A stretch of 64,000 bases of DNA from Bryobacteraceae bacterium. Its GTDB lineage: Bacteria > Acidobacteriota > Terriglobia > Bryobacterales > Bryobacteraceae. Of the stretch, positions 42,067 to 50,883 are shown piece by piece; the first letter of the stretch is position 1, and each line of letters begins with the position of its first letter. The position numbers were made by a program, and so were the translations under genes. Location: contig JAIEPW010000065.1 in the NCBI GenBank assembly GCA_019748195.1, positions 30,532 through 94,531 on the forward strand, read 5' to 3'. The notes beneath the pieces were generated by a model. That model searched no databases. It was not told the origin of the DNA and saw nothing but the letters and a program-made list of their open reading frames with translations.

Positions 42067-42309
42067 TCACGCATAGTCCCCGTGGAGCCAGCGGAATAGC
42101 CGCCCCAGAGCCACCTCGTTCCGCGGGACCAGAATCAGGTGGACGTGATTCGGCATAAGGCAATATCGGAGTTGACGGGCATAGTCGGCGAGCAAGTTCA
42201 AGTAAAGGCGATAGTCTTCGGAGCGGAAGAAAATCTTCTGTCGATAATTACCCCGTTGGGTGATATGGTGGGGAAGGCCAGGGATTACAATGCGCGCAAC
42301 GCGGGGCAT
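42067..42309 (-). pseudogene. Truncated RAYT (REP-associated Y1/HUH transposase) with internal deletion
   Basis: MPRVARIVIPGLPHHITQRGNYRQKIFFRSEDYRLYLNLLADYARQLRYCLMPNHVHLILVPRNE, near-identical to 47267..47920 but missing HYGVAILG and the C-terminal Tyr region. Confidence 0.9.
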
Positions 42310-42405
42310 ACCAGGAAGTGCGATCCACGCCAGATTCCTCGCAAGGGAAATGAGGCGACTTCCATGAGCGGGCTGGTCTCAGTCAAGAGCAATCTGCAAT
42401 TTAGA

Positions 42406-42558
42406 GAGTTTCCGCCGGAGCCGCCCGTCGCATAGCCGCGGAGCGCCAGGGAGCGCAGACGGCAAGGGCGCGCGCCGAGCGCGGCGTAGCGAACCCTTGG
42501 CCAGCGAGCACCATTGCGCTACGGCTGAAATGCGACGGGCCGCTTCGCGCGGAAACTC
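42406..42558. repeat. Imperfect ~153-bp palindromic element (MITE/REP-like or structured RNA)
   Basis: GAGTTTCCG (42406) / CGGAAACTC (42550-42558) and GCCCGTCGCAT (42423-42433) / ATGCGACGGGC (42530-42540), plus inner AGCCG/CGGCT. Confidence 0.7.
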
Positions 42559-42760
42559 GGTTTCCGCTGGTGAGCCTCTGAGCTTCTTCTCCGGCTTCCA
42601 TACGCAGTCGTTCTGATCTCCGCAAACGAGATCGCTGCTCGAGAGGTTCCGGTTGGAAGCTGGCGCTGCTCACTGTCCCGCGAGCTTAGAAGCTCTCGTG
42701 ACACCTCCCGCAGTCGCCAGAACCCGAGATTGGCTCACCTGAACCAGACCACAGACTACT

Positions 42761-43612
42761 TCAAGCGGCTTGCGGGAACGGCCGGAACACTTCCTGGCGG
42801 CGCCACAACCGGTGGAGCAAAACCGCGAGCTTCCGCGCCACCGCCACTACGGTGCGCTTTTTCTGCGCGCGACTCTGCGCGTGGCGCAGACCCCACTGCC
42901 GTAGCGCACAATCATCGCCCCAGCGCCCCAGCAGCACGTGCGCACACTGCACTAACAACCGCCTCAAGTAACGGTCACCCGACTTGGTGATACCGAGCCG
43001 TGGGTCGCGTTCGCCGCTTTGGCGTCGTCGTGGGACCAGGCCGAGGAACGCGCCCGCGTCACGACTCCGCTCGAACCGCTCTGGCGCTCCCACTGTCAAC
43101 ACGAACGTCAGCGCGGTGAGAGTGCCGACACCCGGCACCTGCGTCAGCCATCGCGTTTCCGGATACCGTTCGCGAGCGAGCCTGTCCAACTCAGCATCGT
43201 AGCCGGCAATCTGTTGCTCGATCTGCTCCAGCACCGCCAGCAGCGGCTCCACGGCGGGCGCGAGCGCTTCCGGAACCGCCTCACGCACCCGTATCGCGAA
43301 TCGGTGCGCTCCGCCGCACGGCAGCCGGTGGCCCATCCCCTTCGTCACCGCTCGCGCGAAGTTGATCAGCTTCGTCCGCATGTCCACCAGCGTGGCGCGA
43401 GCCCGCACCACAAACAAGTCCGCTTGCCGCCCGGCATCGCGCAGCTTCACCGGATTCAACAGTTCAGGATCGAGGCGCGCCAACCGCGCCAACTGCCGCG
43501 CGTCGCGCTGATCAAGCCCGATGGTCCGGGCCGGTGGTGGGGAGATGGTGGTATGCTTCGGCATGGCTGGTCTCTTTCTGCACCCCAATGGAGTGCGTTT
43601 ATTTACTTTCAC
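42761..43612 (-). pseudogene. IS110 family transposase, N-terminally truncated
   Basis: Transposase_20 region WLTQVPGVGTLTALTFVLTVGAPERFERSRDAGAFLGLVPRRRQSGERDPRLGITKSGDRYLRRLLVQCA; retains LDQRDARQLARL but lacks the first DEDD acidic residues. Confidence 0.85.
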
Positions 43613-43669
43613 CAGCGAGCTTACCGCCGCTGGAGAGAGGCCAGCCCGCTCATCCTATCTGTCCCCCGA

Positions 43670-43800
43670 AGGCAGTCTACAACAACACCGCTTACCTGCA
43701 ATCCACGTCTCAACCCGAATCCGGCACAACCAACTACTACTACAATCCGGACAAGACGGTAAGTCACAAGATCGATGCGGACAATCGCATGACGACGTAG
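43670..43800 (+). pseudogene. RHS/YD-repeat fragment
   Basis: Frame reads QPESGTTNYYYNPDKTVSHKIDADNRMTT-stop, a YD-repeat-like scrap ending where repeat copy R1 starts. Confidence 0.6.
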
Positions 43801-43802
43801 GT

Positions 43803-44017
43803 GTTCGGTGCCTGTTCCACCTGCTCCGACTCCAAAATAACCCGGTGGTAAGGAGGAATAGCCCGTCGGGATATGCCGCTCTGATTCCAAAGGCCTTGCG
43901 CGATGCGAAGGATCAGCCTGCGTCCAGAAGCCGCCAGAAAAGAGATAAGGATCGACACCAACTGAGCGCCTGTAACCCTTTGATTCCACGTACCAGCCAC
44001 GCGAACTTGGAACAGCC
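43803..44017 (+). repeat. Interspersed repeat R1 (GGTGCCTGTTCC ... GGAACAGCC)
   Basis: Full copy aligned by eye with R2, R5, R7, R10. Confidence 0.85.
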
Positions 44018-44037
44018 GTAAACCCAGTTACAAGCCC

Positions 44038-44249
44038 GGTGCCTGTTCCACCTGCTCCGACTCCAAAATAACCCGGTGGTAAGGAGGAGTAGTCCGTTGG
44101 GATATGCCGCTCTGATTCCAAAGGCCTTGCGCCATCCCAACGTTCAGCCGGCGTCCGGAAGCCGCCAGAAACGCGATAAGGATCCACGCCAACTGAGCGC
44201 CTGTAAGCCCATGATTCCACGTACCGACCGACGAAATCCGGAACAGCCG
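44038..44249 (+). repeat. Interspersed repeat R2
   Basis: Same start and end motifs; tandem with R1. Confidence 0.85.
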
Positions 44250-44381
44250 AAAACACCACTTCCATGTCCTGTGCCAGTTCCGGCTGTTCCTTCGGAACCG
44301 CTCCGCCCACTTTCCCCGAGTCACACTCGCACTCACCAATCTAACCGCCACCCCCTCAGCAACTTACACCAACATGGATTT

Positions 44382-44670
44382 CGGGACGGTCACCTCATTT
44401 CCCTTCGACCTCCGTCCTCGATGTCCGGTAACTTCAACCTCCCTCGCGACTTGCCTTCCGCCCCGCCCTCTTCCGCCGGGCCTCGATCCGAAAGTCCTCC
44501 CCAATCCGCCGCAGCCACTCCTCGCTACCCAACGGCAAGCCCGAGCGCCGTCGCCTCATGGATTTCGGGACGGTCACCTAATTTCCCTTCGACCTCCGTC
44601 CTTGATGTCCGGTAACTTCAACCTCCCTCGCGACTTGCCTTCCGCGCCGCCCTCTTCCGCCGGGCCTTGC
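44382..44670 (-). pseudogene. Two RAYT 3'-end fragments, each starting at GGGACGGTCACCT
   Basis: 44387-44559 and 44568-44670 match the 3' end of the RAYT at 47267..47440 (e.g. CTTCCGCC..CCTCGATCCG.AAGTCCTCCCCAATCCGCCGCAGCCACTCCTCGCTACCCAACGGCA). Confidence 0.85.
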
Positions 44671-44676
44671 CGGGCC

Positions 44677-44889
44677 GGTGCCTGTTCCAGTTGTTCCGAC
44701 TCGAAAATAGCCCGGTGGTAAGGGGGAATACTCCGATGGCGTACGCGGCGCTGATTTCAAGGGCCTTATCGCTTCCCCGCCGAGCGCAGGCCTGATACCA
44801 GGCCCCGAAAATGGGATAAGGATCAGCGCCTCCTCACCGCCCGCAAGCTCATGAATCCACGTCCAACGCCGCCGTTGTCCGGAACAGCC
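44677..44889 (+). repeat. Interspersed repeat R3 (divergent subtype), contains the ATG of RHS cassette 1
   Basis: GGTGCCTGTTCCAGTTGTTCCGACTCGAAAATAGCCCGG ... CATGAATCCACGTCC...GGAACAGCC. Confidence 0.8.
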
Positions 44890-46788
44890 GGAACAGCTCC
44901 CGAATCGGGACAGCCAGTCTGGGGTTGGGTGGAACAGCCGTGCCAGCGCAAGGAGTTCTTCTACGACACCAACCCGTTCGACGCGGCGTATTCCCAGAAC
45001 ATCCAGGGCCGCCTGGCCGCCGTGCGCTACAAGTCATGCAACCTGTACCAGGCGCCGTACTCACAGACGTTCCTGGAGATGTACAGCTACACGCCCGGCG
45101 GCCTCACCACCAAGAAGCGCTTCCGCGTGGAGCGATCGCCCGGCGGCAACGGCGACCTCGACGGCGTGTGGACCTACGACAGCGAAGGCAAGATGACCTC
45201 GGTTGCGATCCCCAAGTCGTCCACGTACAGTTATGGGTACGACTCGATGGGCCGAGTTTACAGCATGAATCGGGACGGCGAAGGTCCAGTGGTGAACGGG
45301 ATTGGCTACGGCCCCGCGGGCGAGCTGATGACGATGGTCAAGGGCGGGGCGCTTTATGAAAACCGCACCTACAATGACCGGCTGCAGCTTCGCACGTTGC
45401 AGGTGGGCACGCGAAATATCACCTACAATTACGGCGCGGGTGGAACAAACAACGGGCAAATTGTTTCGCAGGTCGAAGACGGCGAAACGATCGCCTATCA
45501 GTACGACGAGCTGAAACGCCTCGCCTCGGCGAGCGCCACCGGCGCCATGACCTGGACCCAGAGCTACAACTATGACGGCTTCGGCAACCTGGTCTCGATG
45601 GGAGCGAGCGGCAACGGCGGCGGCGGAGGCCCCACCGCGGGCAGCCAAGTGATCAATCCGGCGACGAACAAGCCGTTCAGCGGCTACTCCGCCGCCGGGC
45701 TGCCGAATTTCGGCGGCTGGGACAACGACAATCGGATGGTTACGGCGTTTGGGCCTGGCAGCAATCCAGAGTATTTGGTTTACTCGCCCTCGGGCAAGCG
45801 GGTGTGGAATCAGGGCGTGCGGCTGGTCGACCCGTTCACCCAGGAAACCGTGCAGGAGGTCTGGTTCTGGAGCCCGCAAGGCCAGCGGCTCGCGTTTTAT
45901 TCGCTGTCGAATACCGGCGCGCCGGTGTTCACCTTCCAGTCGGCGAACTTGTATATGGGCGGCAAGCTGATCAACCAGCCGACGGACCGGCTCGGCTCGG
46001 TGGGCAAGTTCTATCCCTACGGCGCAGAGCGCAACCCGACCGGCCAATCTGGCGAGAAGTTCGCGACCTATTTCCATGACGCGAATGTCGGGCTGTATTA
46101 CGCGGACCAGCGCTGGCATCTCGGGACTCGCTTCGCGACCCCGGACCCCTACCAGGCAAGCGGCGGCCCCGCCGACCCGGGGAGTTGGAATCGGTATGCG
46201 TATGTGGGTGGTGACCCGGGAAACCGTGTTGATCCGGCTGGCCTTTTCTTTTGCGAGGTCGGGACGCAGTTCCTGGGCCAGCAAGGTCAGATGGAGTGGT
46301 GGTGTTATAACTACGTACCAACGGTTGCTCTTTGCCCGCCGGGACTGCTGAACCTCGGAGGCGTCTGTTCCCCTGCAATCGATGTACCCGCCATTGATCC
46401 GCAACTCGTTTCAATTGGGGGTCTCCGACAAGTTGGTGCCATTAGTGGGTGGCAGCGGGAATTGGACGGGTACACGCTTTCCTTCCGGAGTGCTGAGGCC
46501 TTGAAGATCGCTCTCCCGATCTGTATCGCCCAGCCGCAACTATGTGCGGTGGTCGGGGGTGCGATCGCAATCTACGTGACTTACCCAGTACTGGAGCAAA
46601 TCATTCGTGATTTGATCGCGTTGTATCAACAAAAGCCTACTACAATCACGATCGAGGATGATCTCTGTATGGAGATATTGCAAGCAGACCTTCGTGCTTG
46701 CCGTCAGGCGCCGATACCTTCTCTAACGTGCTTCGAAAAAGCTTACCTAAATTACGATCGCTGCTTGAAGAAGCTGCCCAGGGTCTGA
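44851..46788 (+). CDS. RHS repeat-associated core protein, 5'-truncated cassette 1 with Cys-rich tip
   Basis: YTPGGLTTKKRF, YGYDSMGRVYSMNR, YNYDGFGNLVSM repeats; core end FATPDPYQASGGPADPGSWNRYAYVGGDPGNRVDPAGLF then unique tip. Confidence 0.85.
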   Translation: MNPRPTPPLSGTAGTAPESGQPVWGWVEQPCQRKEFFYDTNPFDAAYSQNIQGRLAAVRYKSCNLYQAPYSQTFLEMYSYTPGGLTTKKRFRVERSPGGNGDLDGVWTYDSEGKMTSVAIPKSSTYSYGYDSMGRVYSMNRDGEGPVVNGIGYGPAGELMTMVKGGALYENRTYNDRLQLRTLQVGTRNITYNYGAGGTNNGQIVSQVEDGETIAYQYDELKRLASASATGAMTWTQSYNYDGFGNLVSMGASGNGGGGGPTAGSQVINPATNKPFSGYSAAGLPNFGGWDNDNRMVTAFGPGSNPEYLVYSPSGKRVWNQGVRLVDPFTQETVQEVWFWSPQGQRLAFYSLSNTGAPVFTFQSANLYMGGKLINQPTDRLGSVGKFYPYGAERNPTGQSGEKFATYFHDANVGLYYADQRWHLGTRFATPDPYQASGGPADPGSWNRYAYVGGDPGNRVDPAGLFFCEVGTQFLGQQGQMEWWCYNYVPTVALCPPGLLNLGGVCSPAIDVPAIDPQLVSIGGLRQVGAISGWQRELDGYTLSFRSAEALKIALPICIAQPQLCAVVGGAIAIYVTYPVLEQIIRDLIALYQQKPTTITIEDDLCMEILQADLRACRQAPIPSLTCFEKAYLNYDRCLKKLPRV

Positions 46789-46792
46789 GGTT

Positions 46793-47215
46793 ATGCGAAC
46801 TCCGGCTGACGAATTCCTGCTTGCGTGGGATCACGAATTAGCGGGCGAATGGCAGAGGGCTGAGAGGATGCTCGAACTACGCCTGGAAGAACTAATCCGC
46901 TCAGACCACGACTGCGGGTGGATCGACATCTACGCCCAAGCGTTGGCGAGGCTGCGGACATCCAAGGGCAATGTGTTGGGGGCACGTGAAGCACTAAGAT
47001 CAGCCAGTCAAGCTTGTCCGGATCGCCTTGGAATCTGCTACGGACTTGTGTGTGTGGAGATCAAGTTGGGAAGGCGCTCTGATGCTGAGGCCGCCTTCCA
47101 GCGGTTCCTAGCGCTAACACGCACCTCGCCCGCGGAACTGGCCCCGGCTTACCTTGAGCTCGTCCCGTTAGTTGCCAAGGACTTTGAAATTGCCTTCGGT
47201 AACCCGCCTGTCTAA
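46793..47215 (+). CDS. TPR-like hypothetical protein (140 aa), candidate RHS tip partner
   Basis: Starts 4 nt after RHS cassette 1 stop; helical repeat character (ALARLRTSKGNVLGAREALRSASQACPDRLG...). Confidence 0.65.
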   Translation: MRTPADEFLLAWDHELAGEWQRAERMLELRLEELIRSDHDCGWIDIYAQALARLRTSKGNVLGAREALRSASQACPDRLGICYGLVCVEIKLGRRSDAEAAFQRFLALTRTSPAELAPAYLELVPLVAKDFEIAFGNPPV

Positions 47216-47233
47216 ATTTTGCATTTCGGATTC

Positions 47234-47267
47234 GGGGACGGTCACCTGGATCGGGGGACGGTCACCT
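47234..47267. repeat. Tandem GGGGACGGTCACCT motif at the 3' boundary of the RAYT gene
   Basis: GGGGACGGTCACCTGGATCGGGGGACGGTCACCT; also at 44382, 44567 and 51544. Confidence 0.8.
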
Positions 47268-47920
47268 CATTCCCCTTCAGCCTCAACAGCATCCCGGTAA
47301 GTTCCACCTCCCGCGCGACTTACCTTTCGCCCCGCCCTCTTCCGCCGAGCCTCGATCCGGAAGTCCTCCCCAATCCGCCGCAGCCACTCCTCGCTACCCA
47401 ACGGCAGCCCGAGCGCCGTCGCCTCACGAATCCGCTGCACCATCGCCGCATCTGCTAAACCCAGCTCTCTGGCGTGTACCGTTGCCGCCACCGCACCAGG
47501 TCCAGAAGGCCGTTCCGCAAGTGCGCCTGTGCCTAATCGGGCTCTCTGCGGATTTTGCTCGACATAAACCATTGCCGCCCGGAAATGTTCTTCATCCATT
47601 GGAACCGATTGAAAACGAGCCTGAAACAGGTGCCCCTTGCGGCGCAGCCGCACGTGGATCGCCCGCGCATAGTCCCCGTGGAGCCGGCGAAATAGCCGCC
47701 CCAGAGCTTGCTCGTTCCGCGGGACCAGAATCAGGTGGACGTGATTCGGCATAAGGCAATATCCGAGGATAGCCACGCCGTAGTGGCGGGCATACTCGGC
47801 GCGCAAGTTCAAGTCAAGGCGATAGTCTTCAGAGCGGAAGAAAATCTTCTGTCGATAATTACCCCGTTGGGTGATATGGTGGGGAAGGCCAGGGATTACA
47901 GTGCGCGCGACGCGGGGCAT
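47267..47920 (-). mobile_element. Intact RAYT (TnpA_REP-like Y1 transposase)
   Basis: GLPHHITQRGNYRQKIFF..., HUH motif NHVHLI, YVEQNPQRARL tyrosine region; 217 aa. Confidence 0.92.
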
Positions 47921-47931
47921 ACCAGTGGTTC

Positions 47932-48063
47932 GGTGCCTGTTCCACCTGCTCCGACTCCAAAATAACCCGGTGGTAAGGAGGAATAGCCCGCTGGGGGATG
48001 CCGCTCTGATTCCAATGGCCTTGCGCGATGCGAAGGATCAGCCGACGTCTAGTAATTTCGAGG
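47932..48063 (+). repeat. Interspersed repeat R4 (truncated by R5)
   Basis: Starts 12 nt from the RAYT start codon; truncated at GACGTCTAGTAATTTCGAGGTG. Confidence 0.8.
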
Positions 48064-48290
48064 TGTTCGGTGCCTGTTCGGTGCCTGTTCCGGCTGCTCC
48101 GACTCCAAACTAACCCGGTTGTAAGGAGGAGTAGTCCGTTGGGGGATGCCGCGTTGATTCCACAGGCTTTAAGCGATACGCATGATAAGCTTACGCCCAG
48201 AATCGGCCAGAAAAGGGGTAAGCATCAACGCTTTCTGAGCGTCCGTAAGCCCTTGATTCCACGTTCGCGCGGCTGACATTCGGAACAGCC
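48064..48290 (+). repeat. Interspersed repeat R5
   Basis: Full copy with duplicated TTCGGTGCCTG at its left end. Confidence 0.85.
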
Positions 48291-48319
48291 GTAAAGCCCG
48301 CCGACGGCCGGTGCCGGGC

Positions 48320-48358
48320 CGGTGCCTGTTCCAGCTGTTCCGACTCGAAAATAGCCCA
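48320..48358 (+). repeat. Interspersed repeat R6 (short left-end fragment)
   Basis: GGTGCCTGTTCCAGCTGTTCCGACTCGAAAATAGCCC then R7. Confidence 0.75.
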
Positions 48359-48361
48359 GGT

Positions 48362-48576
48362 GTTCGGTGCCTGTTCCGGCTGCTCCGACTCCAAACTAAC
48401 CCGGTTGTGAGGAGGAGTAGTCCGTTGGGGGATGCCGCGTTGATTCCACAGGCTGCAAGCGATACGCATGATAAGCTTACGCCCAGAATCGGCCAGAAAA
48501 GGGGTAAGCATCAACGCCTTTTGAGCGTCCGTAAGCCCTTGATTCCACGTTCGCGCGGCTGACATTCGGAACAGCC
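48362..48576 (+). repeat. Interspersed repeat R7, near-identical to R5
   Basis: Alignment by eye. Confidence 0.85.
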
Positions 48577-48596
48577 GTAAAGCCCGCCTTACGGCC

Positions 48597-48810
48597 GGTG
48601 CCTGTTCCAGACTGTTCCGACTCGAAAATAGCCCGGTGGTAAGGGGGAGTACTCCGATGGCGTACGCGGCGCTGATTTCAAGGGCCTTATCGCTTCCCCG
48701 CCGAGCGCAGGCCTGATACCAGGCCCCGAAAATGGGATAAGGATCAGCGCCTCCTCACCGCCCGCAAGCTCATGAATCCACGTCCAACGCCGCCGTTGTC
48801 CGGAACAGCC
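48597..48810 (+). repeat. Interspersed repeat R8, near-identical to R3, contains the ATG of RHS cassette 2
   Basis: Differs from R3 by few substitutions and one indel by eye. Confidence 0.8.
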
Positions 48811-50883
48811 GGAACAGCTCCCGAATCGGGACAGCCAGTCTGGGGTTGGGTGGAACAGCCGTGCCAGCGCAAGGAGTTCTTCTACGACACCAACCCGTTC
48901 GACGCGGCGTATTCCCAGAACATCCAGGGCCGCCTGGCCGCCGTGCGCTACAAGTCATGCAACCTGTACCAGGCGCCGTACTCACAGACGTTCCTGGAGA
49001 TGTACAGCTACACGCCCGGCGGCCTCACCACCAAGAAGCGCTTCCGCGTGGAGCGATCGCCCGGCGGCAACGGCGACCTCGACGGCGTGTGGACCTACGA
49101 CAGCGAAGGCAAGATGACCTCGGTTGCGATCCCCAAGTCGTCCACGTACAGTTATGGGTACGACTCGATGGGCCGAGTTTACAGCATGAATCGGGACGGC
49201 GAAGGTCCAGTGGTGAACGGGATTGGCTACGGCCCCGCGGGCGAGCTGATGACGATGGTCAAGGGCGGGGCGCTTTATGAAAACCGCACCTACAATGACC
49301 GGCTGCAGCTTCGCACGTTGCAGGTGGGCACGCGAAATATCACCTACAATTACGGCGCGGGTGGAACAAACAACGGGCAAATTGTTTCGCAGGTCGAAGA
49401 CGGCGAAACGATCGCCTATCAGTACGACGAGCTGAAACGCCTCGCCTCGGCGAGCGCCACCGGCGCCATGACCTGGACCCAGAGCTACAACTATGACGGC
49501 TTCGGCAACCTGGTCTCGATGGGAGCGAGCGGCAACGGCGGCGGCGGAGGCCCCACCGCGGGCAGCCAAGTGATCAATCCGGCGACGAACAAGCCGTTCA
49601 GCGGCTACTCCGCCGCGGGGCTGCCCAATTTTGGCGGCTGGGACAACGACAACCGGATGGTTGTGGCGACCGGTCCGGGTAGCAACCCGGAATATTTGGC
49701 TTACTCGCCCTCTGGCAAGCGGGTGTGGAACCAGGGCGTGCGGCTGGTCGACCCGTTCACCCAGGAAACCGTGCAGGAGGTCTGGTTCTGGAGCCCGCAG
49801 GGCCAGCGGCTCGCGTTTTATTCGCTGTCGAACACCGGCGCGCCGGTGTTCACCTTCCAGTCGGCCAATTTATATATGGGCGGCAAGTTGATCAACCAGC
49901 CGACGGACCGGCTCGGCTCGGTGGGCAAGTTCTATCCCTACGGCGCAGAGCGCAACCCGACCGGGCAATCCGGCGAGAAATTCGCGACCTATTTCCATGA
50001 CGCGAATGTCGGGCTGTATTACGCGGACCAGCGCTGGCATGGAACTTGGGGTCGCTTCGCAACGCCCGACCCCTACCAGGCGAGCGGCGGTCCCGCCGAC
50101 CCAGGGAGTTGGAATCGGTATGCGTATACGTGGGGTGATCCCATCAACAACATCGACCCTGAAGGTACGACGGTCTGCTACAACTTAGGGGTTTTTGTGT
50201 TTTGTTTCGACAGCGTCACGGTATCCGCTCAGATTTCCGGCGGTGGAGGTCCCAGGGGCGGCGGTGGTGGCGGGGTCAACTTGCCATCCTTGGAAATCGG
50301 ACCAGATGGGATGTTGTTTCTTTTCTTAAACAATGTCGGACCCTCCATCTCTTCTGGTAGTTCGTCACGCGGTGAGATGGGGGGCAACCGACGCGGTTCC
50401 GGAGAGCCCACGAGAGGACGCGTCGGGAATGACACGCCCACGGTCCCAGGCACGTACGCCTGCAGGAGCACGCTCCACGTAGCTCCGTTTGATCGCCTTG
50501 GACCGACCGGGGCCGGGCCGCTCCGTCATGATTACCTGTGCACTTTAGATGGCCAAGGTAACTGGACTTGCGGTGGCCAAGGGCCTTCTGGCAATCCGTT
50601 CGGTAGCCCCGGCGCGAACGATTCTGGTTCTGGATTCACCAGGACAAATTGCGCCTTGATAAGCACCAATTCAGCCTTAACGGAATGCGTTGACAATCGT
50701 CTGCAGGATCCAGATCGCGGGTACTACGATGTCACATGCTTGAGCGGTGTGAACTGTCAGAGGTGGGCCAGGGATGTTCGGTCCGCCTGCGGCCTTAATC
50801 CTCCCAGTACTCCTCCAACTAATCTGGGTCCTGATGGTAATCCGCAGAATTGCTCTTTGGGTAGACTGTTATGCAACAATTAG
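48772..50883 (+). CDS. RHS repeat-associated core protein, 5'-truncated cassette 2 with different tip
   Basis: First ~294 aa identical to cassette 1; tip after NNIDPEGTT is unrelated (Gly-rich, Cys-containing). Confidence 0.85.
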   Translation: MNPRPTPPLSGTAGTAPESGQPVWGWVEQPCQRKEFFYDTNPFDAAYSQNIQGRLAAVRYKSCNLYQAPYSQTFLEMYSYTPGGLTTKKRFRVERSPGGNGDLDGVWTYDSEGKMTSVAIPKSSTYSYGYDSMGRVYSMNRDGEGPVVNGIGYGPAGELMTMVKGGALYENRTYNDRLQLRTLQVGTRNITYNYGAGGTNNGQIVSQVEDGETIAYQYDELKRLASASATGAMTWTQSYNYDGFGNLVSMGASGNGGGGGPTAGSQVINPATNKPFSGYSAAGLPNFGGWDNDNRMVVATGPGSNPEYLAYSPSGKRVWNQGVRLVDPFTQETVQEVWFWSPQGQRLAFYSLSNTGAPVFTFQSANLYMGGKLINQPTDRLGSVGKFYPYGAERNPTGQSGEKFATYFHDANVGLYYADQRWHGTWGRFATPDPYQASGGPADPGSWNRYAYTWGDPINNIDPEGTTVCYNLGVFVFCFDSVTVSAQISGGGGPRGGGGGGVNLPSLEIGPDGMLFLFLNNVGPSISSGSSSRGEMGGNRRGSGEPTRGRVGNDTPTVPGTYACRSTLHVAPFDRLGPTGAGPLRHDYLCTLDGQGNWTCGGQGPSGNPFGSPGANDSGSGFTRTNCALISTNSALTECVDNRLQDPDRGYYDVTCLSGVNCQRWARDVRSACGLNPPSTPPTNLGPDGNPQNCSLGRLLCNN

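Noticed and set aside
43621-44310. 229-aa minus ORF with two ~80-aa tandem units (YVES.GYRRSVGVDPY...YSSLPPGYFGVGAGGTGTE)
   Set aside because: It simply reads through repeats R2 and R1. More than one frame is open and other copies are frame-disrupted, so it is more likely non-coding repeat.
45061-46404. 447-aa minus-strand ORF in RHS cassette 1
   Set aside because: Antisense to RHS coding sequence; the same shadow is duplicated in cassette 2.
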